DNA of 64,000 nt, from contig NAJO01000023.1 of assembly GCA_002077065.1 (NCBI GenBank), positions 124,001 through 188,000 of the forward strand. The letters are read 5' to 3'. Within the stretch, counting starts at the first letter, position 1, and every line of letters starts with the position of its first letter. The notes below the pieces were generated by a model. That model ran no database searches. It worked only from the letters and a program-made list of their open reading frames with translations, and was not told the DNA's origin. The stretch is from Cryoendolithus antarcticus. Its lineage: Eukaryota > Ascomycota > Dothideomycetes > Cladosporiales > Cladosporiaceae. Of the stretch, positions 32,459 through 41,908 are shown piece by piece. The translations under genes were made by a program, and so were the position numbers.

Positions 32459-33744
32459 TCAAGGAGCGGGAGTCGCACGGCGAATAGCCTTGTGGATGTC
32501 TATGAAGACGTCGGACTCATCGATGATCTCCTCGCCGATCAGCTCTTCGATCACATCTTCCAGCGTGACAACGCCGAGTGCGCCCTTGACGTCTCCGGGG
32601 AAGTCTGAGACAAGTACCATGTGTGACTTGCCTTCTTGGAAGTAGTTGATGATGTCCAAGCACGACGTGTCTGGTGCAGTCTCGGGTAGAGTTGCCAATG
32701 AGAATTCTCCGACACGCTTGGCGTCTTCCGGGTCGTACGTGATGAGTATCTTCACCAATAGCATGCCGATGAAATCCTTCTGGTTGTCCGGATGATAGAT
32801 CGGTATCCGCGAGTAGCCCTGGGAAAGTATGGTGTCCATCATCTTCTCGTCCAGAACGGTGTCTGCGCTCATGGTGAAGACGTCTTGCATGGGTGTCATG
32901 ATGTCGCACACGTGCTTTTCCTTGAGATCGAGCACACTATTGATGATGGTGACTTCGTCCTTCATCAAGCCCTCGCCAGGCTTCGTGTTGTGGCCCTTGT
33001 GAAGCTGCACTAGAGTCTTGAGACCACCCTTGCTGTACATAGTCCCGTGATCCTTTCCGAGAAGGTAGTCCAGCAATTTTGCAGTCGGCCATGCCACTGG
33101 TGACATTATCCACATGAGGATCCGCACCATGGGCGCCATGAATGCCCCGATGGACAAGCCATAGCGGACACATATAGATTGTGGTGCTACCTCGCCGAAG
33201 ATGACTGTCGTCATTTGTTAGCACACACACAAAATCCGCCCGGACACTCACACGTACCAATCAATACGGTACTACCCACGACCGCAGGCCAACCGCCCCC
33301 CAGACTGTGATCCAGCACAATCGGTAAGGTCTCATTTGTAATGACATTGCTCAACAGCAGCGTGACAAGCAGCCAATGCTTCCCCCTAGCGAGCAGATCC
33401 AGCACCTTCTGCGCGTGATGCTTCTCCTTGCCCTCCCCACTCGATGCAATGACCTGTAAATAAGTCTCATCCTGACCCATAAGTGCGATCGTCAGACCAG
33501 CAAAGACACCGCCGGCCAGCACCAGCGCGACTGCTATGCCGAGATTGATCCATAGCTCCGCAGTGTCCGCAGCTGGGTGTTTCTCCTCCTCGAGTATGTG
33601 AAGGCTTCGTCGCACCAATGGCGCCGCACTGGCTACCGGTATGGCGAGCAGCTTACCGATAGCCAGCACTGCCGGCCTGAGCGCGAGAGAACCATATCCT
33701 GTTGATCTTCTCGAATACACTCCTGTGTTTCTCAGCGACGACAT
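32459..33744 (-). CDS. MAM3: CNNM/Mam3-type membrane protein, DUF21 and CBS pair (2 exons)
   Basis: Exons 33744-33258 and 33204-32459 give 410 aa up to TGA. The 53-nt intron (GTACGT to CGACAG) joins VLI to [17 protein letters not shown]. The N-terminus has a signal-anchor-like stretch ([12 protein letters not shown]). The DUF21 domain follows (residues ~65-235) with hydrophobic helices [37 protein letters not shown] and the second-exon helix [13 protein letters not shown]. The CBS pair spans ~255-400: [49 protein letters not shown]. Yeast Mam3 is a vacuolar protein affecting manganese/metal handling; animal CNNMs transport or regulate Mg2+. The core is complete here, but the usual long tail lies past the stop. 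Confidence 0.9.
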
Positions 33745-34599
33745 ACGAGCGCGCTTCGTTCCCGTGGAGGTGTGATCACGTGCTATTCGCCTTCCTTGGC
33801 TAGCCTTGCTGGTCGGTGGATCTCCAGGACTGCGATATGTGATTTGCGGTGCTCAGCTTTGCAATGCTACTGCAACACAGAGAAAGATGAGGATGAGCTC
33901 ACAGTGCAGGGTGCAGTTTCCCTTCGGATGCTCGGCTTTGGCTGCACGTTTCTGCAGGGTTGACAGCGGGCCGTTGGTGAACTCTGGAAATGACCCTCTA
34001 AGCGACGATATCATGTTCACGTATATCTTTTCGACCACAATGTCGATACAGGAAGGCAACGACGATCTCAAGCACAAGACCCCATAGCATGGCCCGAGGC
34101 GAGGCTGATATGAGCGATGTCCCACGACTTTCTACGCAGAGATAGCGGAATGTCGCGCAAATCTGCACTCACTGGCAACAGATCTACCTCGCAGCATCCA
34201 TGCACCCCAGGTTCTGCTACGACACTTGAGCGGTCAGCAGACAACACAGTTGGTCAACGAAGACGGAAGGGAGCTCCCTTGACGCTTATCTCGCAGTGTC
34301 GAAGCGTCCATTGGCCACTATTTAGATCAAGTATGCAGCACGAGATGTTGTGCATCGAGAACTACGCCTATTGCAGCATGCGCAGCGCCGATCGTCAATT
34401 CATCGAATCGTCTACACGAAGACACTGCGTTCATGATGTGAGATATCGTTGTCTTGGTCAGTTCTGGATTCGTCTGTATAGGTCTATCAGCTTGTCGTCG
34501 TAGGTCCTCTGTCGTCAATTGTGTCGTCGCTGACATTCACTCTTTTTTATGCAATAGGCTTCTCTTTCGTCCTCCACGTAAGTCGTCCACACTACACAT
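33745..34599. other. intergenic
   Basis: About 850 bp between two minus-strand genes, containing the promoter of the CNNM gene and the 3' end of the histidine phosphatase. Nothing else is recognised. Confidence 0.5.
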
Positions 34600-35394
34600 C
34601 TACGCCTTCGCGTGCACCACCGGCTTAACAACAGCATCCTTCTGCGCCTGCTCGGCAGCCTCGTGACTCTTAGTCCGCTTCAGCTGCTCCATCTCGTTGT
34701 GGTCCAGCGGCTTCAGATGTCTTCGGTCCCTTGACTCAGCTGTCTCGATCAAGTGACACTCGCCATCGTCGGAGAAGTTGTAGCTGCGGTACTCTGTGTT
34801 CGCCCAGCCAGTGCCGAAGAAGCGGCCGCTGTCAGACCAGTCTTCCGTCAGGAAATGGAGAAAGCCGCCTGCGACCTGTCAGTACATGAGATTTGGTAAA
34901 GTGAAGGGAGACTAGCCGTGAGTAACGACCACAATATCCTTCTCCTTGAACGCCGCCAACTTTGTCCTCGCCACCTTCGCTCTGGCGCGGATGGCGTCTG
35001 CTCCAGTAGCCCAGATCCCTCGCTTGCTGTTCCATCCCTGACCGACATCACTGAGATCCACAGGGAAGTCGGCAAACTCCCGCTTGAGCTCATCGAGATT
35101 TGAGCCAGTGTCGCAGGGCAGGTCTGAAGTCTCCTGTAGCTCCGGCATGCCAATCACCTTGAGCTTCTTGGTCTTGATGTCATTATCGAAACTGTACAGA
35201 GCTGTCTGGAGGGTCCTTCGCAGGGGTGAGGCGACGACTGCATCGATCTCTTTGTGATGAGGGAAGTTCGCCTGAAGTGTGGCACATTGCTCTTTACCGA
35301 AGTTCGTAAGAACAGGGTCATGTAGGGCGTGATTGGCGATGTTGAGATTGTGATAGCCTTGGGCGTGGCGGATCAGGTGAATCGTAGGTGCCAT
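34600..35394 (-). CDS. histidine phosphatase / phosphoglycerate-mutase-like protein (2 exons)
   Basis: Exons 35394-34917 and 34868-34600 give 248 aa. The family uses a phospho-His intermediate; the nucleophile is His in HLIRHAQGYHNLN near the N-terminus, and the second catalytic His lies in VVVTHGGFLHFLTEDW. SPLRRTLQTALYSF supplies conserved Arg and Thr. It resembles the yeast YOR283W/Pmu1 branch; the substrate is unknown. The 48-nt intron splits THG-G and, to keep the frame, must start with GC (CACG then GCTAGT) and end GTCGCAG after a CTGAC branch, so it is a rare GC-AG intron. The start MAPTIHL has a good context; an in-frame ATG at 35523 would add 43 residues with Arg/Ser/Phe-rich, organelle-signal-like composition. 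Confidence 0.88.
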
Positions 35395-36025
35395 CTTGTT
35401 GACTTTCTGAGAGTGTTGACAAGAGGGTTGCTTCAGGAAACTGAAGTGACGTTGTAGGAAAGGGAATAATTTGGCCAGGGTGATTGATGTCGTGGAGAAG
35501 TGAAATGACTGGACGCTGAGCAAATTGGCTCACCGCGATGTTGGGATTCTGTTAGCACGTGGAGTAGGTGTCTTGTCTCAATGGCAGTGACGAATGTCGG
35601 CTACAGCAGTGACATGAAAGCCACTGCGACTGCAGCCGAAAGAGAAGATTTACCACTGCCATGATAGATCTTGTCAACATTGTCGATGTAGTGCTCGTCA
35701 TGCGTCCGTTCATGTTCGTGATGGACGTTGGATACGGAGTTCGGGGTGTAAGAGCGAAGTCAATTTGATGCGAGTTCGGGGGAGAAATGGACTCAGCGCG
35801 AGCGGCTCCGGAGGTGATGCACGATGGTCGACTGGACCTCACTTATTACGGACACAACATTCGACTGGCACTCGTGTCAATGTAACACATGCTCAAGGCG
35901 CTGAGGCCGAGCTCTCTCCTACTAATGCTCCCTGCGCTCAAGGCACGATGGCAAGCCCCCAATCATATCCACACCACAAGCCACTTCGGCTACTACTCCC
36001 TTCCTCATAGCCTCAAGGTCGTCCC
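35395..36025. other. intergenic
   Basis: About 630 bp with no supported gene. Confidence 0.5.
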
Positions 36026-39000
36026 TCAGCTACACTTCAGCTCCACACCATCGAACTCCCCAGCGATCGGCATGGTCAACAGTATCCTATAGGGCAGCAT
36101 CGGAATCTTGATGCGCAGCTTCCGCAGCTGCTTCAGCCAGTAGGCCACCGCTTTTAACCGAGACTCACCCCAGCCAAGAACGTTGCCCGTGTGAATTATG
36201 TCGTTGCCCAATGCGAGGCACAGTTCAAGCGGCGCGCTGATCTGACGCGCCTCTGTCCACCAATCCTCCAGCCTGGTCTTGCGGTGGTAGTCGTCGCCCT
36301 TGTACTTTGGATCGCCAATGTCTCCCGGATCGCCCATGTTCGCCCACTTCCATAGCTCCAGGAATACTTTCTCCGCACGCAGAAGTCTGCTACCGATTTC
36401 ATTGGAGCTGATCAGGCGGTCCTTGAAGTCTTCCGGCGAGTCCACCATCTCCCTGCGAGTTTCATTTATCTCGGCCTTCACCTCGCAGAAGAAGCTGTCA
36501 AAGTGCCGTTGTGCGATGGGTATGGGCAGCTGATGGAGTGCTGCCCCGGTGTTGGCATTAAGATCCGGCCTTGGACCTAGAGGCGGAAGTTGCGACTCAA
36601 TACTTGCGGGTGGGCTGGACGCAGATGTTGGTAACGAGCTTGACAGACCAGACCCACTTGACTGCATGCTAGAGTCGGGGACGGGGGCACTTACTTGAGC
36701 GTTGTCGCTGGCCCCAGGATACGGGAAGCTGTCGTTGGTATATGTCGCAGGCTGCACGAATGTCGAGGATCCCTGAGCATCACTGGCAGCCGGGTTCGTG
36801 AGGGGCCATTTCATCAGCATTCGAGTTTCGCCGCCACGCAGTTCCTTAGCCTTGTCCCTAAGCTTCCTCGCGGACTTCTGTTGAGTCACCAGTTTGAGCT
36901 CCTTAGCGGCTTTCATGATGCGACGCGCCAACTTGATGCAGTCGTCTAGCATGGCGGGAATGCCGTGCAGCTCGACCCAAATGTCGGTAAACCTGGAATC
37001 GCGTTCGAACGTGTTCTCGCTCCCCCATTCGTCAATCTGTGTCCACAACAAAGTCAGGTTCGAGACTGTGTCGGAGATCTCATTTGTATCGCTCAGAGTT
37101 GACTTCAATTTCGCGCTACTAGCCATGTAAGTCCTGAGCTGTTCAATCTCGCGTCGCGCTGTTTTGAAGTACTCGCTGACGTATTGACGGGCGGTATTAT
37201 CCTCGAATGCGCGGAGTTTCTTGCCAGCCTCGTGATTGAGCACCGGCCTGATTCCTTTTCTCGACGTGTCCAGTGTCGCAGAGGTGGGCTTAGCCGATTT
37301 GTTAGCTGAGAAGCCAGAGGAGTTGGAACTGCTGGGCGCTGGTGTATGAGATGGCGTAGGAGCTCCGCCAGGAGCATTTGCAGCCGTCGTGCCGAATCCA
37401 GAAGCACTCGTCGTAGGTGCTGCTGTTGTCTGATTACCGAGGCCTCCCAGACCAGAGAAAGTCGGTACCGGTAGCCACCCTGCTTGCCCGGCCTGTTGCG
37501 CAGTATTCTGTCCGGCGGCTACTAGCCCTGCGGATTGAGCTCCAAAGGTCGAGACACCAGGGCCAGGCGTGCCGTTCACTGAACTTGCACTTGCAGGCCC
37601 TGTCTGCCCACCCAGATCAGCACCAGGGGCGCCCGCAACTTGCGAGGCACCCGATATGCCGGCCTGGGATGCCGAAGTATTCGTCAAAGTCGTATTGGCA
37701 GTGCTGGACCCGCTGGGTCCTACAGGCTGCGAAGTAGCAAATCCGGAGTTCTGCGGCGCATACTTTGATGCAGCAAGTCCCCAGCCGTTCGTGGACTGAG
37801 ACTGCGTCTGAGCCTGGGTTTGCGCCGGCTGCGTCAATGTTGTAGCTGGCCCTGGCTGTGCGCTACTCGAAGGTGCTTGAGTGCCAGCTTGCTGCGAGGA
37901 CGACGTTGTAGAGAATAATGCAGGTGGTGGAGGGTTTCCAGTGCCAGGCTGCTGCGACGTTGGCGCCGGGAAGAGAGCGGGCGATCCAGTGTCCTGCGAT
38001 GTGGGTTGTTGCTGTTCAGATATAGCGGGGTTCGAGCTGTTGGTAGCTGCAGCGTTTCCGTTGGACATAACGCTGCCAGCCCCTTCGGATACACCTCCCC
38101 CTGACGTCTGCGGCTTCATGCCTGCTCCGCCAGTGAAGGGCGCACCATTGGCAGGTGTGTATGACGGCGCTGTTAGCTCCATCGTCGAAGCTTTGTAGTT
38201 CGACTGCGCACATTGCGGTCCATTCACCTGTCCCGTCCTTGCCTGCTCCTGCATCAGCGCCGAGTCCAGCTCTTCCAGATCCTTTTTGCTTAGGCTCTGC
38301 ACGTCAATCTTCATCATGTCCACCATCGCCACTCCAAATCGCCTCACCGCCTCGTGCACACTCCACGTCCACTCACAGCCCCTCACTCCGCCATGCCTCT
38401 CCCCAAGGTTGCGCAAGAAAGTGGCCATCACAACGATGTCATCAAGCCACTGCTTGATCCATTGCTGGTCAAGCCGACTCAGGTCCCAGAAGAGAGAAGT
38501 GCGGTGCGTGACCCAGCCCAGCAGTGAAGTGAAGCGATTGGAAATCACTCCGAGATCCTTTCTAAGGACCCGATCAGTCCTGAGCGCCTCTGATGCGGCG
38601 CTGTTGGCGAAGCCCGTGTTGAAGAGCGGGCTCTGATCCATCGTCTCCATGACGACAGCACTGAGGCGAAGCCATTCAGTGACGACGTGAGCGCGATCTG
38701 ATGGCTGGAGAGCGCTGAGGATGTCCGCACTTGAGGACGCGGGGAAGAGCATGGCCCTGTGCTGAGGCGTGTACGGGTCATCGACCTTGGCCTGACCAGT
38801 GGCCTTGCGAGCAGCCACGTTGGCACGGATCTGGGCGGGAGTGAGCTGTGGGCGAGGTCGTACGGCCGCAGTAGGCGTCTCTTGACGGACTGCCACATAG
38901 GAGCTGCTAGCCAGTGATGGCTGCGCTAGGAGGTGGCTGTACGATGAGTACTTGTGCCGAGGAACGATCGTAGTCTGGCGCCTCACAACAGAGGGCTTTG

Positions 39001-39616
39001 GCGTTGGCGCATGGCCTGGTGTAAGCTCAGTGCGCTTCCATGTGCCGTATCCTGGCACAGAGCTGCATCCTGGCTTTACCCATGGCTTCTCTTGCCTCTT
39101 CTGGGTCCGCTTGACTTCAGCCGGAGCAGCCGCACCCTCACTCTCCCGAGTCTCCTTGACTTCAGTCGTACCAGGTACCTCTTTGCTCACCGACCTCGGC
39201 GGCAGCGGCTCCACCATTCGAGGAGGGTGCTGATACACCTCATCCTCACCTGCGAAACCCCACAGCCACAGACCGCAGCAGACAGCAAATCCAATGACGG
39301 AGTTTGGAGAGATGTCCAGCGTTCCCCCACTATCGCGGCATGAGCGATACTGAATCGAGAACCAGAGAGTGGGTATTAGAGTCATGAGCACCAGGTCGAC
39401 CCGGCGCTCAGAGAATGGCTCCTTGCTGAGCCGAGAAGCGCGGTAGCTGTTCGAAATGAAACCCATGACGACGCACCAGAAGAGCGCCGGGAAGAATGAA
39501 GCCATTGCTGCTGATGATGCTTTGCTGATGGCGGAGGCTTCTGAGATATGCGCTTTCGATAATATGGTACCAAGGCTCGTGTCGAAGTGGTGTCGTATCT
39601 CGTGTAAAGTTTGCAT
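36026..39616 (-). CDS. large hypothetical protein with N-terminal membrane segments, 1196 aa
   Basis: Uninterrupted frame. I do not recognise the family. Three hydrophobic segments lie in the first ~125 residues (FFPALFWCVVMGFI, VDLVLMTLIPTLWFSI, SVIGFAVCCGLWLWGFAG), suggesting membrane anchoring. A basic, Pro-rich part follows, then a folded-looking helical block (~330-470: VVTEWLRLSAVVMETMDQ, LSRLDQQWIKQWLDDIVVM). Residues ~500-770 are a Ser/Thr/Gln/Gly/Ala-rich low-complexity stretch. The last ~400 residues are again helical (ARQYVSEYFKTARREIEQL, QRHFDSFFCEVKAEINETR). The two helical blocks each contain a FDSFF/EYFKTA-REIE-type segment and may be repeats of one domain. Start could also be the ATG beginning MASFFPALF. 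Confidence 0.75.
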   Translation of the reverse strand: MQTLHEIRHHFDTSLGTILSKAHISEASAISKASSAAMASFFPALFWCVVMGFISNSYRASRLSKEPFSERRVDLVLMTLIPTLWFSIQYRSCRDSGGTLDISPNSVIGFAVCCGLWLWGFAGEDEVYQHPPRMVEPLPPRSVSKEVPGTTEVKETRESEGAAAPAEVKRTQKRQEKPWVKPGCSSVPGYGTWKRTELTPGHAPTPKPSVVRRQTTIVPRHKYSSYSHLLAQPSLASSSYVAVRQETPTAAVRPRPQLTPAQIRANVAARKATGQAKVDDPYTPQHRAMLFPASSSADILSALQPSDRAHVVTEWLRLSAVVMETMDQSPLFNTGFANSAASEALRTDRVLRKDLGVISNRFTSLLGWVTHRTSLFWDLSRLDQQWIKQWLDDIVVMATFLRNLGERHGGVRGCEWTWSVHEAVRRFGVAMVDMMKIDVQSLSKKDLEELDSALMQEQARTGQVNGPQCAQSNYKASTMELTAPSYTPANGAPFTGGAGMKPQTSGGGVSEGAGSVMSNGNAAATNSSNPAISEQQQPTSQDTGSPALFPAPTSQQPGTGNPPPPALFSTTSSSQQAGTQAPSSSAQPGPATTLTQPAQTQAQTQSQSTNGWGLAASKYAPQNSGFATSQPVGPSGSSTANTTLTNTSASQAGISGASQVAGAPGADLGGQTGPASASSVNGTPGPGVSTFGAQSAGLVAAGQNTAQQAGQAGWLPVPTFSGLGGLGNQTTAAPTTSASGFGTTAANAPGGAPTPSHTPAPSSSNSSGFSANKSAKPTSATLDTSRKGIRPVLNHEAGKKLRAFEDNTARQYVSEYFKTARREIEQLRTYMASSAKLKSTLSDTNEISDTVSNLTLLWTQIDEWGSENTFERDSRFTDIWVELHGIPAMLDDCIKLARRIMKAAKELKLVTQQKSARKLRDKAKELRGGETRMLMKWPLTNPAASDAQGSSTFVQPATYTNDSFPYPGASDNAQVSAPVPDSSMQSSGSGLSSSLPTSASSPPASIESQLPPLGPRPDLNANTGAALHQLPIPIAQRHFDSFFCEVKAEINETRREMVDSPEDFKDRLISSNEIGSRLLRAEKVFLELWKWANMGDPGDIGDPKYKGDDYHRKTRLEDWWTEARQISAPLELCLALGNDIIHTGNVLGWGESRLKAVAYWLKQLRKLRIKIPMLPYRILLTMPIAGEFDGVELKCS

Positions 39617-40058
39617 GTGAACAGCAGACGCGCTTGATGATCTCGCAACAAGGCGGGAGGGTGCTCCCGCGTTTTGGTGATGAGGAAGGAGCGATGCAGG
39701 ACGTTGGCGCTCCTTCCGCCCTCGATACGATCATTACTCCTGAGTATATACTACGAAAGGATCCGAAGACTCCACAGATTCCGCGAATGGGCCTTGCCAC
39801 AAGAGTGACAAAGCACTGAGCAATGGGAAAAATCATGTTTGCCAATTTCGCACAAAGAAATGTAATAAAACACTCACACCCTCACCTTGCCAAGCAGCGC
39901 GCTCTCCAGGGAACTATAACGCAATTTACTCTACCCGTAGCGCCAACGATCTGTGCCCATATGCATCAGCTTCATGCCTCGAAATTGCGGAGTAGCACCG
40001 TGAGCCACCATGCGCCAGATTGCCAGCGATACCACAACCCACGATTTCATTCCAGCAC
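39617..40058. other. intergenic
   Basis: About 440 bp with nothing recognised. Confidence 0.5.
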
Positions 40059-41037
40059 TCAGACCCCAACGATAGCCCTCTTCGCCGCCCCAGTGATAAT
40101 CTCCGTGTCCCCAAGTCCGCCTAAAGGCACATGCATTTTCCTTTCAACATCAAGATGCATGGCCAGTTGCCCAGGGATCTGGATCAAATAGCAGCCGTTT
40201 TCCAGCCGGCCAGCCCTGTACTTCACATTCCTCGGTCCCAGCTTCATCCAGTCTGGCAGCTGGGCGATGAGATCACGATCAACGCTGTCGCGGAAGGAGG
40301 CTGGCACATTTTCGAGGTATGGCGCGCGGAGACTGAGCAGTCCACGGAGGCTCGTAGGAGATTGGGCAAGTGCAGTGCGCAGCTTAGTAAGTGCGCTGGG
40401 CTTCGCTGAAGGGGAAGCATCGTAGGTCCAGCGATCGGTACCGTTCTCCCATTGCTCGATTCGGACGGGCACGGCTAGAATCTGATCATCGATGCCTGTG
40501 TTGGTGCACACGTCGATCAGCGGTATTTGTGCGCCGGCACTTAAGGAGTCTGCCATTCCGGCTGCTCTCCAGAGAGCTCCAACTGCATCTCGCGATTCGC
40601 GCTTGTAATTCTCGGCATCTTCCACGATCCATCGCTCAAGGGGAATGTTGTGGTGAACGTCAGGCTCCGAGACACCCGAGACTGCCTTACAGCAGCGCTT
40701 CGCTAATGGCCAGTACTCTGCCGCTAGTCGCTTCGGCGACAGCATACTTGCGCACACGGATACCCTGCAAGCATCGGAGGATCTGAAAGCTTTCGGTAAG
40801 ACGTGCCAGATCATCATGCATGCAGCAGCGCAAGCTGAGCAAAGTCCCCGAAGGATGGTTGGGCACACGCAGCACGATTGAAGTTTCGCCGACAGGGCCG
40901 CCGATGTCCGTAACTCGTTGTGGCCAGACACATAGTGGCACGCAAGGACCGCGACAAAGCTGTAAGCACAGAAGGCCAGATCTCCATCTGATAGTGTCTT
41001 CACCATACGAGAGGATTTCGAAGAGTTGACGAGCCAT
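40059..41037 (-). CDS. hypothetical protein, 298 aa (2 exons)
   Basis: Exons 41037-40717 and 40634-40059 give 298 aa. The first exon (MARQLFEILSYGEDTIRWRS, CRGPCVPLCVWPQRVTDIGG, LARLTESFQILRCLQGIRV) and the second (WIVEDAENYKRESRDAVGAL, LRTALAQSPTSLRGLLSLRA, RAGRLENGCYLIQIPGQLAM) both read as conserved globular sequence. They lie in different frames, so an intron is required. The best frame-keeping choice is GTACTG to CTTGAG (82 nt, CTGAC branch near the end). The donor is not optimal and a different junction, or a frameshift, is possible. No domain is recognised. It is divergent from the ER Hsp70 gene, with an 870-bp shared upstream region. Confidence 0.7.
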
Positions 41038-41908
41038 GATTATGGATTACTTCGACGGACGCAGGTTCTATGAACTCATGCAGTCGCGGGAGCCTGCTGT
41101 GGTAAGACATGTCGCACATGGGTGCAACAGTTTTGACACGACAGTGCAGAGCATTCTGCTAGGGATCGAGCTAACACCACAAGGGTGGAGTATGAGACTA
41201 TGGCGTAGCAGACGATGCCTTCGGCTCTTGACAGTTGACACATATTCGGGAAAGAGAAGAGGTACTTTACGTATATGAGTAAGCTCGTGATCCCAGAACG
41301 TCCCGCTACCGTGGTCTACTGCGCTGACAGAGGATCTCAGCCTCTCGTGCGTCGCCCGTGATGGCCTGGAAGACGCGGGAGGTAGCCATATGTGCCAGTG
41401 ACTCCCACGTGGCGCGCTCAAATCTGGTCGACCGCACGTACGTGTGAGCACGAATCGAGTGAATATCAATTACAGCTGGCACTAGGAAGATCTACACACA
41501 TCGTGCGAACATGAGACAAAGTCATATGAATGAAGGACGTGAGGTGGGCTTTCACGGAGAGCCCCTTCCGCGCTAGCCGCTTAATCAGCCAATAATGACC
41601 CTGCCAAGATTTCGGTGAGGGCGCGTGAAAGTTGTCCTTTCGACAAGTCACCCGTGGACAGCTTGCGGCTTGTGCTATCAAGGGAAAAAAGGTTGTCTGG
41701 CCTTTTCCCCACGAGACTCTTCTACTTCAAGCACGACACTGGTTGTCACTTCCTCTTCCACCACAACACTCTCTTTCCACTCTATACCCTCCACCGCCTA
41801 CTGTACTCAAGCGTCTTGACTGACCGCCGAGTACACCGACACTTTCGAGGACATTCTGCAGAAGACTGCACACTACCTCACGCACCAAACCTACCAGCCT
41901 CGCTCACG
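41038..41908. promoter_or_regulatory. divergent promoter region, KAR2 and 298-aa gene
   Basis: About 870 bp. A palindromic CCACGTGG lies at 41405-41412, similar to bZIP/bHLH sites and to the CCACG half of ER-stress elements, and a CCAAT box at 41589-41593. Fungal BiP genes are commonly induced by the unfolded protein response, so these are candidate sites. A classical spaced ERSE (CCAAT-N9-CCACG) was not found. Pyrimidine-rich DNA just before the ATG is the likely transcription start region. Confidence 0.35.
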
